Shown here piece after piece: positions 6,594 to 9,467 of a stretch of 9,467 bases of DNA. Each line of letters opens with the position of its first letter. The first letter of the stretch is position 1. This DNA is from Campylobacter sp. (GTDB taxonomy: Bacteria; Campylobacterota; Campylobacteria; Campylobacterales; Campylobacteraceae). The notes beneath the pieces are model-generated. The model worked only from the letters and a program-made list of their open reading frames with translations, was not told the origin of the DNA and did not search any database. Location: positions 1 through 9,467 of the forward strand of contig JAFVMP010000201.1 of NCBI GenBank assembly GCA_017506845.1, given 5' to 3'. The translations under genes were made by a program, and so were the position numbers.

Positions 6594-6637
6594 AATTCCT
6601 AGTATAATTTGGCAAATTTGGAATTCCTATGATTTGG
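6594..6637. repeat. Imperfect tandem direct repeat just after the truncated gene
   Basis: AATTCCTAGTATAATTTGG (6594-6612) and AATTCCTATGATTTGG (6622-6637) match apart from a 3-base gap and small changes. The second copy ends at the stop codon of the 178-residue gene. The same 8-mer AATTCCTA is part of the inverted repeat at 3924-3935. Role unknown; it may be a regulator site or the scar of the event that truncated the gene. Confidence 0.5.
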
Positions 6638-7174
6638 TTAGCTTTGTTTCTCTAGCTCCTCTTTGGCTGCTGCAATCTGAGCAGCAAAGTAGTCTTTAGC
6701 TCTATCTTGACGAATTAAAGCACGATTAAACTCAACCCTAGCATTTGCAAAATCCCCTAAACTCATAAAGTTTAACCCTTTATAAACATTTACCATAATA
6801 CGCTCATATAGATTACCATCATAATCTGCAAAGCTCTCATTTAATAATATCCCAGCCGTTAGCCTAAGCGCCTTAGTAGCTATGTTTTCTAAATCCACAT
6901 CATATTTATAGCTATCCTCAGCTAGATCTAAAAGCTCATTGCTAAGTGTAAAATCTTGACAAATTCTAGCAATTGAGGCTGAATTTATAGCAGTATAAAT
7001 TGTATCATATGATTTTGCAATCTCAAGCTGAGATTTTAAATAATCACCACAATCAGCTTGAATAAATTTATTAGAATACTGGGTAGGTTTTATCGCAATA
7101 GAAAATGGCGTAGCACAACCGCTAAAAATAATCATCAAAATTATACTAAAAATGATAAATTTACCTACGCTCAT
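6638..7174 (-). CDS. Truncated COG3014-type lipoprotein paralogue
   Basis: This 178-residue lipoprotein has a canonical lipobox IFSGC, with Cys20 lipidated. Residues 56-175 align without gaps to residues 57-176 of the 451-residue COG3014 protein. The core is DYDGNLYERIMVNVYKG (117-133) followed by LNFMSLGDFANARVEFNR, identical at 30 of 35 positions in that block. It stops inside the Lys/Glu-rich helix, lacking the whole C-terminal half including the glycine-rich segment and the DTRSWLSLP signature. The ATG has AAGG about 7 bases upstream, and the frame is intact with a good lipobox, so it may be a living short version and not a dead fragment. It begins 29 bases after the YdjM-family stop on the same strand and may be read from that operon, independently of the G-tract promoter. 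It might compete with or scaffold for the full-length protein. Confidence 0.75.
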   Translation of the reverse strand: MSVGKFIIFSIILMIIFSGCATPFSIAIKPTQYSNKFIQADCGDYLKSQLEIAKSYDTIYTAINSASIARICQDFTLSNELLDLAEDSYKYDVDLENIATKALRLTAGILLNESFADYDGNLYERIMVNVYKGLNFMSLGDFANARVEFNRALIRQDRAKDYFAAQIAAAKEELEKQS

Positions 7175-7203
7175 TAAGTGCCTTTTATGGCCAAATTTAT
7201 ATA

Positions 7204-7788
7204 TTACAAACTTAGTCCTAATGAATTTAAATCAATCCGATTTAATAACTCAAAAATCTGTGAAATATCAATATCAAAGCCCAAAATCTTTGCTCCTAAA
7301 AGTCCATCAACTGCTAAAATAGCTGGCAAAACCATAGCCATCTCAACTGCCGAACCAGTCTTTACTGCTATTTTCTTAGGTAAAATTCGAGCCACAAAAC
7401 GCTTTTTAAATGGATAAAAATATCCCTGTATCCCACTAGGTGTAAGCATATCCCCGACATGGTGCATAATCATACCAAATCCTAGCGCTCCCCATGCAAT
7501 CTGCCCAAAAATCGCCCACACTACAAAAAGCAGCACCGGAATAAATAAAAAATGTGTTGGTCCACGATGTTTAAAAAATGTCGCAGTAATCTGCGAAATG
7601 AGTGGAAATTTGCGTGAAATAAAGCTTCTAGGCTCATCAATATCAGGCAAAACAGAACCAAATAAAATCAACCCCACCACATAAGCAGTTTGTGTTTTAT
7701 CTAAATTTGCCACACCGCTTAAATCTACTGTGCCCACAAAGCCCATCGCTCCAAGGGCTCCAATTGCTAAATGCGTTCTAAATGTCAA
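7204..7788 (-). CDS. YdjM-family (DUF457) membrane-bound putative metal-dependent hydrolase
   Basis: This integral membrane protein of 194 residues carries the polar motifs of the YdjM/DUF457 family, numbered from the chosen start: His6 in RTHLAIG, PDIDEPRS at 48-55, HRGPTHF at 74-80 and HHVGDMLTPSG at 109-119. The His and Asp residues are the presumed metal ligands; about four hydrophobic helices surround them. E. coli YdjM is a LexA-regulated inner-membrane protein of similar size; its substrate is unknown. There is no ATG before residue 15, which would lose His6. TTG at 7800 gives 198 residues but has no ribosome site; TTG at 7788 has GGAG 6 bases upstream, so I chose it. Either way the gene overlaps the end of arsB (stop at 7778), indicating coupled translation. 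No LexA-type box is recognised nearby. Confidence 0.85.
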   Translation of the reverse strand: MTFRTHLAIGALGAMGFVGTVDLSGVANLDKTQTAYVVGLILFGSVLPDIDEPRSFISRKFPLISQITATFFKHRGPTHFLFIPVLLFVVWAIFGQIAWGALGFGMIMHHVGDMLTPSGIQGYFYPFKKRFVARILPKKIAVKTGSAVEMAMVLPAILAVDGLLGAKILGFDIDISQIFELLNRIDLNSLGLSL

Positions 7789-9058
7789 AACTCTCTCCAA
7801 TCCACAAGCCTAAAACTGCTGCAAATAGCACGCCAAGGCTAAAAATAAAAGCAAATTTAAAATAATCTAAAAGGGATATTTTCACCCCACGAAGCTTAAG
7901 GTTTGCAAGCCATAAAAGCGTAGCTAGCGAACCAATTGGCGTAAGCTTTGAACCGATATTGCACCCTAGTAAATGAGCATAAATCAGCCCCATATCAGCA
8001 CCAAAATCCCTAAGCGCAAGATCTCCTAGCATTACCATTGGCAAGTTATTAATTAATGCTGAGCCAATACTTGAACCAAGTGCGATACCAAGAAGCGAAC
8101 TAAATCTATCAAGCCCAGCAAGCATCTGGATATTTTGACGCAAAAACTCCAAAATCCCAGCCATTCCAACACCATAAACCATCACAAAAAGCCCTACGCT
8201 AAAGACCACTACGCCAAAAGGTGCACGCTTAAAAAGTGCAAATTTACCACTATCTTGCATCATTATAGAAATTAGTGCAACCAGCAAGATAAATAGGCTA
8301 ATTGGCAACTCCAACTCTTCAAAAATCATACTCCCAACAGGCAGCAAAATCAGCAAAAATAGACACGCTAAAAATCTCCTAGACCCAATTTTTCTAGCTG
8401 GCAGTTTAAACTCTAGCACTGCAGGAAGTCGCCTAGCTAGCACCAACCAAAACAACCCACACGCAGCAATAAAAGCAAAAATTTGGGCTAAAACCATCGC
8501 CTCAAAATACTCTTTAAATGAGAGATTAAAAAGCTTTGCAGTTATGATATTGGTTAAATTTGAGATAATCAAAGCATTAGAACCAAAATCACTCAAAAAA
8601 CCAAAAAATAATAAAAATGCTACTAAGGGCGTGGTTATACTTAGCTCATTTTTAGTATTAGAAAATAGTGCAAAAACTAAAGGAGTTAGCACTAAAATTG
8701 CTCCATCATTTGCTAAAAATGTAGCTACAAATAGACCCAATCCCATCATAAGAGCAAAAAATTTAAGCGTTCCAATCCTATAAATTCCACCACTACCTTT
8801 AGCAAATTTTCCAATAATTCTACCAGCCAAAGCGTCAAAAAATCCCATCTGTTCAAACGCCATAGCAATTATAATTAGCCCCACTAGCACCAAAGTAGAA
8901 TCCCATACCATTGCTAATACGCCAAAGGCAGATGAGATGCTCACCACGCCAAACATCATAGCCGCTATGGCGCCTGCAACCGCACTAGCCCACACTGGAA
9001 GCCCAAACGGCCTAGTATAAATTAGCGCCATTGAAATAGCAAAAATCGCAAACGCCAC
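7778..9058 (-). CDS. arsB: ArsB-type arsenite efflux permease
   Basis: This 426-residue, very hydrophobic inner-membrane protein of the ion transporter superfamily probably exports arsenite or antimonite using the proton gradient. Signature stretches match E. coli ArsB: LANDGAILVLTP at 115-126 (FANDGAALILTP in E. coli), SNLTNIITAKLFNLSFKEY, and GCNIGSKLTPIGSLATLLWL at 365-384. The length is typical of ArsB (about 430), and the helices are evenly spaced with no break. The start is GTG at 9058, one base after the stop of the preceding dehydrogenase; an in-frame TGA just upstream and a deep next ATG leave little choice. Its ribosome site is weak (AAGG 12 bases away), suggesting coupling to the dehydrogenase. 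No arsR or arsC lies within the window, so arsenic-specific regulation is not visible. A related anion transport role is possible. Confidence 0.88.
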   Translation of the reverse strand: MAFAIFAISMALIYTRPFGLPVWASAVAGAIAAMMFGVVSISSAFGVLAMVWDSTLVLVGLIIIAMAFEQMGFFDALAGRIIGKFAKGSGGIYRIGTLKFFALMMGLGLFVATFLANDGAILVLTPLVFALFSNTKNELSITTPLVAFLLFFGFLSDFGSNALIISNLTNIITAKLFNLSFKEYFEAMVLAQIFAFIAACGLFWLVLARRLPAVLEFKLPARKIGSRRFLACLFLLILLPVGSMIFEELELPISLFILLVALISIMMQDSGKFALFKRAPFGVVVFSVGLFVMVYGVGMAGILEFLRQNIQMLAGLDRFSSLLGIALGSSIGSALINNLPMVMLGDLALRDFGADMGLIYAHLLGCNIGSKLTPIGSLATLLWLANLKLRGVKISLLDYFKFAFIFSLGVLFAAVLGLWIGESFDI

Positions 9059-9059
9059 T

Positions 9060-9467
9060 CTATTTACTTGCCTTCATATCAATCACATATCTAAACTGCC
9101 CTGAGCCGTTTGTTAGCTTTTCATACGCCTCATCAATCTGATTTGGAGTAATGAGTATAGTTTCTGGATAAATCTCATTGTCAAGCGAAAAATCCAACAT
9201 CTCTTGGGTCTCTTCAATTCCCCCAATTAATGAACCATAAATTTTCTTACCAGCCTTATGCACTAGATCGATTATACTCACACTTGGTGCTTCTTTATAA
9301 GGTGGCAACCCTACAATAGCTAACTCTCCGCCAAATTTAAGCAGATCTATATATGCTATAACATCATATGATGTTGGAATTGTCGAGATAATCAGATCAA
9401 ATCTTTCATTAACGATATTTTTATCTGTATTTGTATAAAAACTAGTAGCGCCAAGGGCTAGAGCATC
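9060..9467 (-). CDS. Zinc-dependent alcohol dehydrogenase (YahK/CAD-like), C-terminal part
   Basis: The frame is open from the right edge to the stop at 9060, so 135 C-terminal residues are seen and the start lies outside. It reads as the second half of a medium-chain, zinc-dependent, probably NADP-using alcohol/aldehyde reductase of the cinnamyl-alcohol dehydrogenase type. Visible elements are ALALGATSFYTN (Rossmann fold after the nucleotide-binding strand), FDLIISTIPTSYD, LLKFGGELAIVGLPP, and GSLIGGIEETQEMLDF, closely like GSMIGGIPETQEMLDF of E. coli YahK. It closes with QIDEAYEKLTNGSGQFRYVID. The catalytic zinc ligands and the glycine motif lie beyond the edge. An ATG inside the fragment at 9308 is not the start, since conserved sequence continues upstream of it. 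Physiological substrate unknown. It is tightly followed by arsB. Confidence 0.9.
   Translation of the reverse strand, partial: DALALGATSFYTNTDKNIVNERFDLIISTIPTSYDVIAYIDLLKFGGELAIVGLPPYKEAPSVSIIDLVHKAGKKIYGSLIGGIEETQEMLDFSLDNEIYPETILITPNQIDEAYEKLTNGSGQFRYVIDMKASK

Larger units (their letters stand above)
6305..6637. other. Intergenic region, 333 bases, regulatory content
   Basis: There is no convincing gene here; both strands are broken by frequent stops. From the cluster side outwards it holds a short leader with ribosome site, a TATAAT with a G8 tract (6337-6350), a 12-bp palindrome TTTAAGCTTAAA (6358-6369), a two-part hairpin (6419-6466), an AT-rich stretch (6541-6590) and a pair of imperfect direct repeats (6594-6637). 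No remnant of the missing C-terminal half of the 178-residue lipoprotein could be recognised. Confidence 0.7.

Noticed and set aside
7178..7417. Plus-strand open frames opposite the YdjM and ArsB genes (also 8544-8783)
   Set aside because: They are shadows of conserved membrane protein genes.
1..9467. CRISPR arrays, tRNA or rRNA genes, insertion sequences, integrase sites
   Set aside because: No regularly spaced repeats, cloverleaf, rRNA-like sequence, transposase or terminal inverted repeats could be recognised.

Overview
The window is AT-rich with tightly packed genes, MKK-type secretion signals and AT-rich promoters that have a good TATAAT -10 and no clear -35. Together with the protein families present, this points to an epsilonproteobacterium, most likely a Campylobacter species. 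I cannot name the species from sequence alone.

Layout. (1) Bases 1-1022, plus strand: a family-8 glycosyltransferase cut by the left edge. (2) Bases 1023-1152: a convergent intergenic region with three copies of a 13-base word that can form two mutually exclusive hairpins, probably a terminator for both sides. (3) Bases 6304 down to 1153, minus strand: five envelope genes in tandem. In transcription order they encode a COG3014-type TPR lipoprotein, a YcfL-family lipoprotein, an LpoB-family lipoprotein, a 494-residue secreted protein of unknown function, and a three-domain FlgT/CsgG-like secreted protein. The first three overlap by 1 and 4 bases and so are probably translationally coupled. The last two are separated from them by 118 bases that hold a second likely promoter inside a 12-bp inverted repeat. 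(4) Bases 6305-6637: intergenic, with a perfect TATAAT directly preceded by a run of eight G on the transcribed strand. This is a candidate phase-variable promoter for the lipoprotein cluster. (5) Bases 7174-6638, minus: a 178-residue lipoprotein that is a truncated paralogue of the N-terminal part of the COG3014 protein. (6) Bases 9467 down to 7204, minus: the C-terminal end of a zinc-dependent alcohol dehydrogenase, an ArsB arsenite efflux permease and a YdjM-family membrane protein, spaced or overlapping as one operon that may run on into the 178-residue gene.

How the genes may work together. All five products of the central cluster carry export signals, three as lipoproteins. The ycfL-lpoB pair is also adjacent in enterobacteria, where LpoB activates the peptidoglycan synthase PBP1b. 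The cluster adds a FlgT/CsgG-like protein, a TPR lipoprotein with a glycine-rich hydrophobic segment and an uncharacterised protein. I infer an outer-membrane or periplasmic assembly, perhaps linked to wall synthesis, a flagellar-type ring or export, switched on and off by the G tract. The members are assigned to families, but the function of the set is not known to me. It is the best candidate in the window for an undescribed system.
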